Shown: positions 1 through 7,128, counted from the stretch's first letter. The stretch is DNA of 12,757 bases from Candidatus Bathyarchaeota archaeon (GCA_030630585.1 DAOVMU010000018.1:1-12757), one strand, 5' to 3'. The notes: a model not told the origin generated them from the sequence alone. Program-made: numbers and translations.

Positions 1-341
1 AGAAACAATTTAACATATTCTCCCCAGTCTCCCCCAAAAAGACCAAATTCATGTTGGAGATTTACCAAGTCAGCTTTGGATGAATTGACGTAGCGAGCAG
101 CTTGGACGTAATCCTCAGCTGAGTCTTGTTCAATTTGACATTTAACCCTTTTATCATAGTTGTAAATAGTCTCTTTCTCATTTATTGCGATAATTGTTTG
201 CGATTTAAACTCGTGAAGTGCATCAATACCATTGACTAAATCTTTTGTGAACGTCGCAATACCGCATTCTCGCGGCGGATAAGTGCTTAAGTAAGCGACC
301 GCCTTGAGTCTGTGAGTAATAACAGAGGATTTCTGTGACAC
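1..341 (-). CDS. GT4-type glycosyltransferase, N-terminal part (runs off the left edge)
   Basis: Reading the minus strand from a GTG at 341-339 gives 113 codons that stay open to the window edge. The product contains STYPPRECGIATFT at about residues 18-31, typical of the N-terminal nucleotide-fold of GT-B glycosyltransferases of the GT4/COG0438 type. Further on it has VNLQHEFGLFGGDWG, the QHE..LFGG segment also usual in this group. Such enzymes move a sugar from a nucleotide-sugar to a lipid or glycan acceptor; donor and acceptor cannot be told here because the C-terminal domain is outside. The start is uncertain: the frame is open up to a TTG at 394-392 and no Shine-Dalgarno site is visible. 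A TATA-like stretch on the minus strand around 397-405 would favour the GTG. It diverges from the deaminase-family gene. Confidence 0.85.
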   Translation of the reverse strand, partial: MSQKSSVITHRLKAVAYLSTYPPRECGIATFTKDLVNGIDALHEFKSQTIIAINEKETIYNYDKRVKCQIEQDSAEDYVQAARYVNSSKADLVNLQHEFGLFGGDWGEYVKLF

Positions 342-441
342 TTTTAAATATCGCCTTGCTTTACTGCTTCTCTTCTTGAGATAAATGTTGACAACTATTA
401 ATAAGTGCGCGTTTTTTGCATGCATGCGATGACTTAAACTT

Positions 442-621
442 TCATGAAACCTTTAACAGGTATACGCACGCATTTCTATTATTTTTCATGCGCTTGTCCC
501 TTTCGCGTTTCTTCGCTTTCCGTCGCCATTCTCGTTTTCTCTGCGATTTCACTTTAATAATCGCTTCGAGTACGTTTGTGACATGGATGGTGCAAAACTG
601 TTCAGAAAACGCGTGTGACAC
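442..621 (-). CDS. Possible small basic protein, 59 aa, unassigned
   Basis: On the minus strand a frame runs from a GTG at 621-619 to a TGA at 444-442. The product starts MSHAFSEQF and has a central run very rich in Arg and Lys (about residues 25-48, including RKREWRRKAKKRERDKR), ending in VYLLKVS. The underlying DNA is purine-rich on this strand, as the confirmed genes of the window tend to be on their sense strands. Against it: no Shine-Dalgarno site, a non-ATG start, no recognised family, and low complexity. It could be a small nucleic-acid-binding protein, a decayed gene end or chance. Confidence 0.2.
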   Translation of the reverse strand: MSHAFSEQFCTIHVTNVLEAIIKVKSQRKREWRRKAKKRERDKRMKNNRNACVYLLKVS

Positions 622-657
622 GCTGAAAACTTATGTTATATGGTCAAAATTTATGTT

Positions 658-670
658 AAAAAATATATAA
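658..670 (+). promoter_or_regulatory. TATA box of the deaminase-family gene
   Basis: An AT-rich block with core AAATATATAA lies 44 to 56 bases before the ATG at 714. A transcript start about 25 bases downstream would fall near 693-697. That leaves a short leader carrying the ribosome site GGAGGT at 701-706. This placement argues against the GTG at 696 as the start codon. Confidence 0.6.
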
Positions 671-713
671 CGTTAAATTTTAGTATTGTTAGAAGGTGCT
701 GGAGGTTTCAGTT

Positions 714-1235
714 ATGGGCGTTTTAGGTAAAGACAAGCTGAAGGAACTTATTGAAAAGTACAAGTGCATATACCCCTATGACTACAACTTGCTCGATGGA
801 GACAGCTACATCTTAACGGTTAGAGAGGAAACAACGCTTCACTATTTAGAACACAAAAACCTGATATCCTACGAAATAGTCTTCACACCACCTAACTACG
901 TGGCTCATCTAACAGCTAAAAGCAAGTATGGCCGAATGGGGTTGTCCTTCCTAAATGCTGCAAAGGTTCACAGCGGATTTGTTGGAAGACTCGCTCTTGA
1001 GCTTGTGAACCTAAGTAATGACCGTGTGCCTATTACAATCAAACTGGGAGACCCTCTTATGCATGTGGAATTTGTTACAAGAGAGGGTAAACCATCACCT
1101 TACACTGGAGGATACCAATTTCAATACTTAACTGATGAGGAACTACAGATGTATGTTCCGATTCTAAAAAAAGTGTTCTCAAATTATGACGAGATTGCTA
1201 AGACATGGTTTAGAAACAAGCGATTGCCATTATGA
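714..1235 (+). CDS. dCTP deaminase/dUTPase-family protein with altered motifs
   Basis: A 173-residue protein of the dCTP deaminase (Dcd)/dUTPase trimeric fold. Canonical members make dUMP or dUTP from dCTP, or cut dUTP, to supply thymidylate synthesis and keep uracil out of DNA. The conserved core is at residues 63-107: AKSKYGRMGL, then VHSGFVGRLALELVN. C-terminal SPYTGGYQ resembles the PY-G-YQ segment of Dcd. Glu96 matches the catalytic Glu of Dcd. However the usual RSS (phosphate-binding) reads K69-S70-K71, and the usual I-D-x-G-F/Y reads V-H86-S-G-F, so the conserved Asp is His. The true reaction is therefore uncertain; it may be a divergent nucleotide hydrolase or a non-catalytic relative. 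The ATG at 714 is chosen because GGAGGT (701-706) sits 7 bases before it; a GTG at 696 would overlap the inferred leader. Confidence 0.75.
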   Translation: MGVLGKDKLKELIEKYKCIYPYDYNLLDGDSYILTVREETTLHYLEHKNLISYEIVFTPPNYVAHLTAKSKYGRMGLSFLNAAKVHSGFVGRLALELVNLSNDRVPITIKLGDPLMHVEFVTREGKPSPYTGGYQFQYLTDEELQMYVPILKKVFSNYDEIAKTWFRNKRLPL

Positions 1236-1265
1236 AAACAAGGTGAGTAGTTATCTTGATTTTCA

Positions 1266-1282
1266 GAATTGATTCACAATTC
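1266..1282. repeat. Short inverted repeat between the deaminase-family gene and L10e
   Basis: GAATTG and CAATTC form a perfect 6-base inverted repeat around a 5-base spacer. It lies about 30 bases after the upstream stop codon and about 40 bases before the TATA box of L10e. It could be a regulator site or a weak hairpin. With only 6 AT-rich pairs, chance is a fair explanation. Confidence 0.25.
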
Positions 1283-1322
1283 ATAACCTTAATCAAAAGG
1301 TGTCATCAATGAATCGTTTAGC

Positions 1323-1332
1323 TTAAATAATA
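1323..1332 (+). promoter_or_regulatory. TATA-like box of the L10e-PEP synthase operon
   Basis: TTAAATAATA lies 34 to 43 bases before the ATG at 1366. A start about 25 bases further on would give a short leader containing the GGGG ribosome site at 1355-1358. Confidence 0.5.
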
Positions 1333-1365
1333 TTACAGTTATGGTATGTTGAAAGGGGAATGTTT

Positions 1366-1881
1366 ATGCGTGCACGCAATTATCGAACTGTTAAGGGTCA
1401 GCCTTACACAAGAAAAAAGTTTGTTAGAGGTTTTCCGCCTTCGAAAATAACCAAATTTACCATGGGGGACACTAAATCAAGATTTGAATATGAGGCAAGG
1501 CTCGTTGGCCTGAAAAAGGTGCAAATCCGCCATACCGCATTAGAGGCAGCACGCATAGCCGCAAACCGCTGTTTAGGGAATAAACTTGCAACAAATTATT
1601 GTTTCCGCATTCTTCCTTACCCACACAACATCCTTAGAGAGAACAAGATGATTTTTGGTGCACATGCAGATCGTCTTCAAGACGGTATGAAAAGATCCTT
1701 CGGAAAACCCATAGGAACGGCAGCACGAGTAAAACCCAACCAAACTATCATGATTGCAAACGTAAATGCAGATGGTATCGAAGTAGCCAAGGAGGCTCTG
1801 AGACTTGGAAGCTCGAAACTTCCGACTCCATGCAGGATAACTATTGAAAAGGTGCAAAAGGAAGAGGCAAAAGCGTCATGA
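1366..1881 (+). CDS. rpl10e: 50S ribosomal protein L10e (uL16)
   Basis: A 171-residue protein matching archaeal L10e, the uL16 equivalent that sits near the A-site and helps place tRNA in the large subunit. Visible hallmarks are the N-terminal RNYRTVKGQPYTRKKF, the segment ALEAARIAANRCLG at about residues 58-71, the loop region with MIFGAHADRLQDGMKRSFGKP, and the C-terminal KLPTPCRITIEK. Length is normal for the family. An ATG at 1360 is in frame, but the GGGG at 1355-1358 lies too close to it and has a proper 7-base gap to the ATG at 1366, so the latter is preferred. The stop overlaps the ATG of PEP synthase (ATGA), implying co-transcription and coupled translation. Confidence 0.95.
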   Translation: MRARNYRTVKGQPYTRKKFVRGFPPSKITKFTMGDTKSRFEYEARLVGLKKVQIRHTALEAARIAANRCLGNKLATNYCFRILPYPHNILRENKMIFGAHADRLQDGMKRSFGKPIGTAARVKPNQTIMIANVNADGIEVAKEALRLGSSKLPTPCRITIEKVQKEEAKAS

Positions 1882-4337
1882 CAGAAATGAAAAAAGATTT
1901 GGTAATATGGTTTGAAAACCTAGGAAAAACAGATATTCCTTCTGTTGGAGGAAAAAATGCTAACCTCGGCGAGATGATAAACGCAGGGATATCAGTTCCA
2001 CCGGGCTTCGCAGTAACAGCTTACTCTTACAAGAAATTTATCGAAGAAACAGGCATATCTGAAAGAATCTACGCGGTTATAAGGGAAACAGTAGTCGACT
2101 CAAATGACCCAAAACAGTACGAAGTGGCATCCAAAAAGATTCGTGAACTAATGGGGTCAACACCGATGCCTAAAGATGTTGAGGAAGCCACTAGGCAATC
2201 CTACAGAGAACTGTGCAGAAGGCTAAATGCAAGTGTGGTTTTCGTTGCTGTAAGGTCAAGTGCTACAGCCGAAGACTTGCCTGACGCATCTTTTGCTGGA
2301 CAACAGGAAACTTATCTTAATGTGAAGGGGGAAGAGGAGCTTTTAGAGAAAACCGTTGAATGCTGGTCAAGCCTTTTCACGCCTAGAGCGATCTTTTACA
2401 GGACTCAGAAAGGGTTTAAACATGAGGAAGTTCTGATAAGTGTCGGCGTTCAAATAATGGTTGATGCAAAGACTGCAGGGGTGATGTTTACTCTTAACCC
2501 TGTTACTGGAGAGCCGAATCAAATTGTTATTGAAGGTAACTGGGGCATTGGTGAAGCCGTCGTTTCAGGAGCAGTTACACCGGATTATTTCTCGGTTAAC
2601 AAGGCTACTGCGGAAATTGTGGAACGTAAAATAGCTAAAAAAACTGTCGAGTACGTTAGGGACCTCGAAACCGGAAAGACTATACACGCTGAAGTTCCGC
2701 CTGAACGCCAACAGGTTCCATGCTTAACAGATGAGGAAATACTTAAACTTGCAGAACTTGGGAAGAGAATTGAGGAACATTACGGAAGAGCTCAAGACGT
2801 TGAATGGGTGATAAACAAAGACTTACCGTTTCCAGAAAACATATTCATTGTTCAGTCTAGGCCTGAAACGGTTTGGAGTCTTAAGACGGTGGAAGAACGA
2901 TCAGAGGAGACAGTTGTTGCTCCTACGGAGTTAAACGTCATCGTGAAAGGCATTGGAACTGGAAGAAGGGGCATAGGCTTTGGCAAAGCGAAGATTATCT
3001 GTTCATCTGAAGACGCTGAGAAACTCATGCAGAAAGGCGATATACTCGTAACCGCCATGACAAACCCAGACTTTGTTCCTTACATGAAGATGGCAAGCGC
3101 CATCGTGACAAACAAAGGTGGAGTTACTTGCCACGCAGCCATAGTCAGTCGTGAACTTGGAATTCCCTGCGTGGTTGCAACTGAAAACGCAACTCAAGTT
3201 ATGGAAACTGACAAGGAGTATACCGTGGATGCTAGAAACGGCGTCATCTATGGAGGAATAGTCATGAAGGTAATTCAGCCGGCTGTGCCTACATCCACAG
3301 GTTCGACTCCAACCAAATATGCAACTATGCAACAGGATCCGATAACAGCAACAAGACTCTACATGAACTTAGGTATACCGGAAAAAATCGAAGACTATAA
3401 AGGCCTTCCGTTTGACGGAATAGGCTTAATGCGCATTGAATTCATACTTGCAAGCTACATTGGTGAACATCCGCTTTATTTGATAGAGACTGGACAATCC
3501 CAGAAGTTCATTGACAAGTTAGCTGAGGGAATTGCAACAGTTGCTAGAGCTATCCAGCCCCGCCTAGTAGTAGTACGTTTCAGCGATTTCAAAACGAATG
3601 AATACCGCAAGTTGAAAGGCGGAGAAAAGTACGAGATTGTTGAAGACAACCCGATGCTTGGCTGGCGAGGGTGCAGTCGCTACATAAGCACATGGTACGA
3701 GAAAGCCTTTAGACTTGAATGCCAAGCAATCAAAAAGTGCCGTGAAGAGTGGCGTCTCAAAAACATTTGGGTGATGCTTCCAGTAGTACGCACAATATGG
3801 GAAGCAGAACGAGTACTGGATATCATGAAAGAAGAAGGCCTAGAACGCTCCAGAGACTTCAAAATCTGGTTTATGGCAGAAACACCTTCAATAGTAATAA
3901 TGGTCGACGAATTCTCAAAACTCTGTGACGGCTTTTCAATAGGTTCAAACGATCTGACTCAAGGGGTTTTACTGATAGATCGTGACTCTGAACGCTTGGG
4001 CTTGCTGGGCTACTTTGACGAAAGAGAACCTGCCGTGAAAAGAGCAATAGCCCACCTAATCCACGTAGCACATCAAAGTGGATGTACAGTCTCAATCTGC
4101 GGTGAAGGACCCTCAAACCTACCAGACTTTGCAGAGTTCCTTGTGAGAGCCGGAATAGACAGCATTTCAGTGAACGCAGACGCTGTGACGGCAACCAGAA
4201 AGCTTGTTGCAAGCATAGAACAGAAAATGATTCTTGAACAGCTTGCTGAATTACGTGACAGGGGTTCTGGTCGTTCTAGTCAAAAACCGAAACAAAACTG
4301 GAAATGGGCACCCCGATGGGATGAAACCACAAAGTAG
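1878..4337 (+). CDS. ppsA: Phosphoenolpyruvate synthase (pyruvate, water dikinase)
   Basis: An 819-residue cytosolic enzyme that makes PEP from pyruvate and ATP, giving AMP and phosphate; the entry to gluconeogenesis in many archaea. Order of domains: N-terminal ATP-grasp-like part (VGGKNANLGEM near residue 23; RSSATAEDLPDASFAGQQE from Arg126), the swivelling phosphohistidine domain with GGVTCHAAI and catalytic His419, and the C-terminal PEP/pyruvate barrel with IGSNDLTQ (Asn691, Asp692) and catalytic Cys741 in SICGEGPSN. All catalytic positions are present. The TCH form around the His is that of PEP synthase, not pyruvate phosphate dikinase, which usually has TSH. About 40 residues after the barrel form a polar, Trp-containing tail. 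The start overlaps the L10e stop by 4 bases, with a purine-rich ribosome site (AGGAAGAGG) at 1859-1867. Confidence 0.96.
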   Translation: MTEMKKDLVIWFENLGKTDIPSVGGKNANLGEMINAGISVPPGFAVTAYSYKKFIEETGISERIYAVIRETVVDSNDPKQYEVASKKIRELMGSTPMPKDVEEATRQSYRELCRRLNASVVFVAVRSSATAEDLPDASFAGQQETYLNVKGEEELLEKTVECWSSLFTPRAIFYRTQKGFKHEEVLISVGVQIMVDAKTAGVMFTLNPVTGEPNQIVIEGNWGIGEAVVSGAVTPDYFSVNKATAEIVERKIAKKTVEYVRDLETGKTIHAEVPPERQQVPCLTDEEILKLAELGKRIEEHYGRAQDVEWVINKDLPFPENIFIVQSRPETVWSLKTVEERSEETVVAPTELNVIVKGIGTGRRGIGFGKAKIICSSEDAEKLMQKGDILVTAMTNPDFVPYMKMASAIVTNKGGVTCHAAIVSRELGIPCVVATENATQVMETDKEYTVDARNGVIYGGIVMKVIQPAVPTSTGSTPTKYATMQQDPITATRLYMNLGIPEKIEDYKGLPFDGIGLMRIEFILASYIGEHPLYLIETGQSQKFIDKLAEGIATVARAIQPRLVVVRFSDFKTNEYRKLKGGEKYEIVEDNPMLGWRGCSRYISTWYEKAFRLECQAIKKCREEWRLKNIWVMLPVVRTIWEAERVLDIMKEEGLERSRDFKIWFMAETPSIVIMVDEFSKLCDGFSIGSNDLTQGVLLIDRDSERLGLLGYFDEREPAVKRAIAHLIHVAHQSGCTVSICGEGPSNLPDFAEFLVRAGIDSISVNADAVTATRKLVASIEQKMILEQLAELRDRGSGRSSQKPKQNWKWAPRWDETTK

Positions 4338-4396
4338 CAGAGTCTTCTTCTCCTCTACGACAGGTTTTCCGCTCCTAACGTTTTGAGCGTGTTTAC

Positions 4397-5398
4397 ATGG
4401 AACATTTTGATCTTGAAGAAGAAAGAATAAAACAAGAAATAGCAAAGCTTGACGCCAAACGCGTTTTAATTCAGCTTCCCGAAGGTCTAAAACCTTATGG
4501 ACTCCATCTAGCAAGAGTTGTAGAAAAAACTCATGCTTTATCCATAGTTTCTGCAGATCCATGCTATGGCGCCTGCGACTTGGCAACAGCCGAGGCTGAA
4601 AGCCTAGGCGTAGACCTCATAATTCATTATGGGCACACAAAACTGCTAAAATATGAACGTGTACCCACAATCTACGTGGAAGCCAGGGCAACCATAAAAG
4701 TAGATGATGCTGTCACGAAAGCCTTAATCCTACTGGAGAAATGGCGCAAAATAGGCTTAGCCACAACAGTTCAGCACGTGCAAACACTAGATAACGTCAA
4801 AGACATTCTGCTTCATGCAGGAAAAACAGTTGTCATCGGTGACGCTGGACACATGAATTATCCAGGACAGGTGATTGGATGTGATTACAGTAACACCAAA
4901 TCAATAGCAGGCGATGTTGAAGCCTTTCTGTTCATTGGTGGTGGACGATTTCATGCTTTAGGTGTAGCCCTTTCAACGTCAAAACCAACAATCGTTGCCG
5001 ACCCATATGAAAAAAGGGCTTTCTCAGTTGATGAAGAGGCAAGAAGAATCCTCAAACAACGTTGGGCAAGCATAGAAGAGGCTAAGAAAGCGAAAACATT
5101 TGCAATTCTAGTTGGGCTAAAACCTGGACAGAAAAGACTTGAAGAAGCGTTAAGCATAAAAGAAAAACTTGAAAAAAACAGGAAAAAAGCCTATCTTTTC
5201 GCTATCAAGAACATAACTCCAGAAGCTCTAATGAACTTTCCAACAGTGGATGCCTATGTGAACACAGCCTGCCCAAGGCTATCGTTAGATGACGCTTCAA
5301 AATTTCAAAAGCCAGTACTTACAACAAATGAAATATTCGTGATGGTTGGCAAATTATCTTGGGAAAAATTATGCAGAAAAGGCTTGTTCGAAAGATAG
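4397..5398 (+). CDS. dph2: Diphthamide biosynthesis enzyme Dph2 (radical SAM-like, 3-amino-3-carboxypropyl transferase)
   Basis: A 333-residue protein of the archaeal Dph2 family, which moves the aminocarboxypropyl group of S-adenosylmethionine onto a histidine of elongation factor 2, the first step of diphthamide synthesis. The three cysteines that hold the 4Fe-4S cluster are visible in their usual contexts: Cys60 in DPCYGACD, Cys162 in VIGCDYS, and Cys292 in NTACPRLS, one per repeated domain. The N-terminal VLIQLPEGLKPYG is also typical. Length is standard. It begins 59 bases after PEP synthase with no clear Shine-Dalgarno site or TATA box, so it may be read from the upstream operon. Its last 28 bases overlap the methyltransferase gene. 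Confidence 0.95.
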   Translation: MEHFDLEEERIKQEIAKLDAKRVLIQLPEGLKPYGLHLARVVEKTHALSIVSADPCYGACDLATAEAESLGVDLIIHYGHTKLLKYERVPTIYVEARATIKVDDAVTKALILLEKWRKIGLATTVQHVQTLDNVKDILLHAGKTVVIGDAGHMNYPGQVIGCDYSNTKSIAGDVEAFLFIGGGRFHALGVALSTSKPTIVADPYEKRAFSVDEEARRILKQRWASIEEAKKAKTFAILVGLKPGQKRLEEALSIKEKLEKNRKKAYLFAIKNITPEALMNFPTVDAYVNTACPRLSLDDASKFQKPVLTTNEIFVMVGKLSWEKLCRKGLFER

Positions 5399-6072
5399 AC
5401 TTGGAAATACTGCTCTCGCAAATTAAGCTGCACCCATCACCTAAACCAAGTCTAGAACAATACACAATTCCAGCAGACGTTGCGGCAACAATACTCTATA
5501 TTGCAGCATACACATACAACGACATAATTGACAAGACGGTAATAGATCTAGGCTGCGGCACTGGAAGACTGGCTCTGGGCGCAGCTTTTCTGGGCGCAAA
5601 GCAAGTCGTAGGTGTAGACATAGGCAGAACTGCGGTTAGAACAGCTTATAAAAACTCAGAAAAAACTGGTCTAAAAAATAAGGTGCAATGGGTTATCACA
5701 GACATAAACGCTATACATGGAAAATTCAACACAGTCTTGCAAAACCCACCCTTTGGCGTACAAAGACGAAAAGCCGACCGCAAGTTTTTGGAGAAAGCCT
5801 TGGAAGTAGGCGATAGAATTTACACACTTCACAAGAGCTTCCACAAAGGAAAAGCCTTCATTAAAAAATTGAAAGCCAGCCGAACCAACACTATACCCGT
5901 GTTTCCCTCCAACTTCGTCAAAAAGTTTGTTGAGGGACACAATGGAAGAATTAAGGCGGTTTACGCTATGTTAATGACAATTCCACACATGTTCAATTTC
6001 CATACGAAGCGAAAACATGAGTTCGTAGTTGATTTACATGTTATAGAAGGAAAGACAAAATGCACGGTGTAG
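5371..6072 (+). CDS. METTL5-like RNA N6-adenine methyltransferase (COG2263)
   Basis: A 233-residue class I SAM-dependent methyltransferase. Motif I is DLGCGTG at residues 59-65, the acidic motif II is VVGVDIG, and the catalytic motif IV is NPPFG at 125-129 followed by KADRKFLEKAL, the arrangement of METTL5 and its archaeal homologues. NPPF is the signature of amino-group methylation; eukaryotic METTL5 makes m6A in 18S rRNA helix 44. The N-terminal LEQYTIPADVAATIL also matches this family. An rRNA target is thus likely but not shown. Some annotations would call it a ribosomal L11 methyltransferase-like protein. The ATG at 5371 is preferred to a TTG at 5359. It overlaps the end of dph2 by 28 bases, so the two are surely co-transcribed. 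Confidence 0.9.
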   Translation: MQKRLVRKIDLEILLSQIKLHPSPKPSLEQYTIPADVAATILYIAAYTYNDIIDKTVIDLGCGTGRLALGAAFLGAKQVVGVDIGRTAVRTAYKNSEKTGLKNKVQWVITDINAIHGKFNTVLQNPPFGVQRRKADRKFLEKALEVGDRIYTLHKSFHKGKAFIKKLKASRTNTIPVFPSNFVKKFVEGHNGRIKAVYAMLMTIPHMFNFHTKRKHEFVVDLHVIEGKTKCTV

Positions 6073-6112
6073 AAAACACCACTAGTCTCGAGGTGATCTA
6101 GGAAGAACGAAG

Positions 6113-6232
6113 TTGCTGAACATTTTTATTCAAGAAATCAGAAGGTTTATTGAGGAGCACCAAGAGTACAGATATGTCCTACTAGTAAATGTTGCACTAG
6201 TAACTGTGAATATCCGCCACATGGATTTGTAG
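6113..6232 (+). CDS. Possible 39-aa small protein between methyltransferase and csl4
   Basis: In the 176-base gap a frame starts at a TTG (6113) and ends at a TAG (6230-6232). The product begins LLNIFIQEIRRFIEEHQEYR and ends VLLVNVALVTVNIRHMDL: an amphipathic, charged first half and a hydrophobic second half. The frame is open back to a stop at 6083-6085. A near-ideal ribosome site, GAGGTGATC, lies at 6090-6098, but 14 bases from the TTG, which is longer than usual, and no other start fits it. The gap also carries ACTAGT three times (6081, 6181, 6196). I recognise no family. It may be a real small gene, the remnant of one, or chance. Confidence 0.25.
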   Translation: MLNIFIQEIRRFIEEHQEYRYVLLVNVALVTVNIRHMDL

Positions 6233-6248
6233 GGTATAGGGAATTTAA

Positions 6249-6833
6249 ATGATTTCAGAATTATCAGATGGAAAAAACGGACGACTCGTGTTACCAGGCG
6301 AACGTCTAGGAGTAATCGAAGAATTCACAGCGGATGCTGGAACATACGTTAAAGATGGTGTTATCTACTCTATAGTTGTTGGCCGTGCCTTACTGGACCT
6401 TTCAAATAAACGTGTATCAGTCCACCCTCTAATTCGTCGAGCAAAAGTTCCGAAAATCGCAAGTGTAGTCCTAGGGCAAGTTTCAAGGGTTCAAAAACAA
6501 AATGCTTTTGTGCGCATACACGAGATATCTGGAAATCAGCTTTCCGGCTTTTTCTCCGGCCTCTTGCACATTTCCGATGTACAGTTAAGATATGTTGACT
6601 CAATGTTTGACGTCTGCAAACCAGGCGACATAGTTAGGGCGAAAGTAATAAGCGAAAAGAATAGAACCTACCATCTATCCACCAAGGATAGGAACCTAGG
6701 AGTAGTTTACGCGTTTTGTTCACAATGCGGCTATATGTTAGAGCTAAAGCGACAAAGGATGCACTGCCTCAGATGTGGGAAAATTGAAAAGCGCAAAACA
6801 GCATTAGACTATGGAAAAGGAGTAACAGCATAA
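6249..6833 (+). CDS. csl4: Exosome complex RNA-binding subunit Csl4
   Basis: A 194-residue protein matching archaeal Csl4, the cap subunit of the RNA exosome that binds and channels RNA into the Rrp41-Rrp42 ring and recruits DnaG. It has the N-terminal domain with VLPGERLGVIEEF and GTYVKDGVIY, the central S1 domain (about residues 70-150, ending with HLSTKDRNLGVV), and a C-terminal zinc ribbon with Cys157, Cys160, Cys173 and Cys176. All four zinc ligands are present. A weak ribosome site AGGGA (6238-6242) precedes the ATG. It is followed 13 bases later by rpoL. Confidence 0.93.
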   Translation: MISELSDGKNGRLVLPGERLGVIEEFTADAGTYVKDGVIYSIVVGRALLDLSNKRVSVHPLIRRAKVPKIASVVLGQVSRVQKQNAFVRIHEISGNQLSGFFSGLLHISDVQLRYVDSMFDVCKPGDIVRAKVISEKNRTYHLSTKDRNLGVVYAFCSQCGYMLELKRQRMHCLRCGKIEKRKTALDYGKGVTA

Positions 6834-6846
6834 AAGGAGATAGCAG

Positions 6847-7128
6847 ATGAAAGCTAAAATCTTAAAGAGAACTCCCAATGAACTCAAATTAGAAGTTAAT
6901 GGTATTGACCACACCTTCTGCAACCTATTACAAAAAAGACTTTCAGAGGATGAAAACGTGGATTTGGCAGGCTACGACATACCACATCCTCTAGCCTCGA
7001 ACTCGATAATTTACGTCCGTACAAAGGGCACTGTAAACCCAGAAGAAGCTCTCCGAGAAGCCGTGAAAAGAACACGTAAAATAAACAGAGAATTCAGCAA
7101 AGAACTTAAAAAAGCCCTCAAAACGTGA
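6847..7128 (+). CDS. rpoL: DNA-directed RNA polymerase subunit L (Rpo11)
   Basis: A 93-residue protein of the Rpo11/RPB11 family, which pairs with RpoD (Rpo3) to form the alpha-like assembly platform of RNA polymerase. The family signature is clear: ELKLEVNGIDHTFCNLLQKRL, then VDLAGYDIPHPL, then the C-terminal helix with NPEEALREAVKR. Length is normal. AAGGAGAT at 6834-6841 is a strong ribosome site 5 bases from the ATG. It follows csl4 by 13 bases and is surely in the same operon. Its last 11 bases overlap the end of the RNase III-family gene on the other strand. Confidence 0.96.
   Translation: MKAKILKRTPNELKLEVNGIDHTFCNLLQKRLSEDENVDLAGYDIPHPLASNSIIYVRTKGTVNPEEALREAVKRTRKINREFSKELKKALKT

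Larger units (their letters stand above)
342..713. other. Divergent intergenic region, 372 bases
   Basis: This spacer separates the leftward glycosyltransferase from the rightward deaminase-family gene. It must hold both promoters. It shows a strong strand asymmetry: roughly 480-560 is pyrimidine-rich on the plus strand, hence purine-rich on the minus strand. An 84-codon plus-strand frame (416-670) has no family resemblance or ribosome site and looks accidental. A 59-codon minus-strand frame is listed separately. I saw no tRNA or clear box C/D RNA here. Confidence 0.6.

Noticed and set aside
416..670. 84-codon plus-strand frame in the left spacer
   Set aside because: No ribosome site, no family resemblance, odd Phe/Arg/Ser-rich composition, and it covers the AT-rich promoter of the deaminase-family gene.
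696..713. GTG start six codons before the chosen start of the deaminase-family gene
   Set aside because: It precedes the ribosome site GGAGGT (701-706), which is well spaced for the ATG at 714.
3003..4586. Several minus-strand frames opposite ppsA and dph2
   Set aside because: They lie antisense to confident genes, lack ribosome sites and resemble no family.
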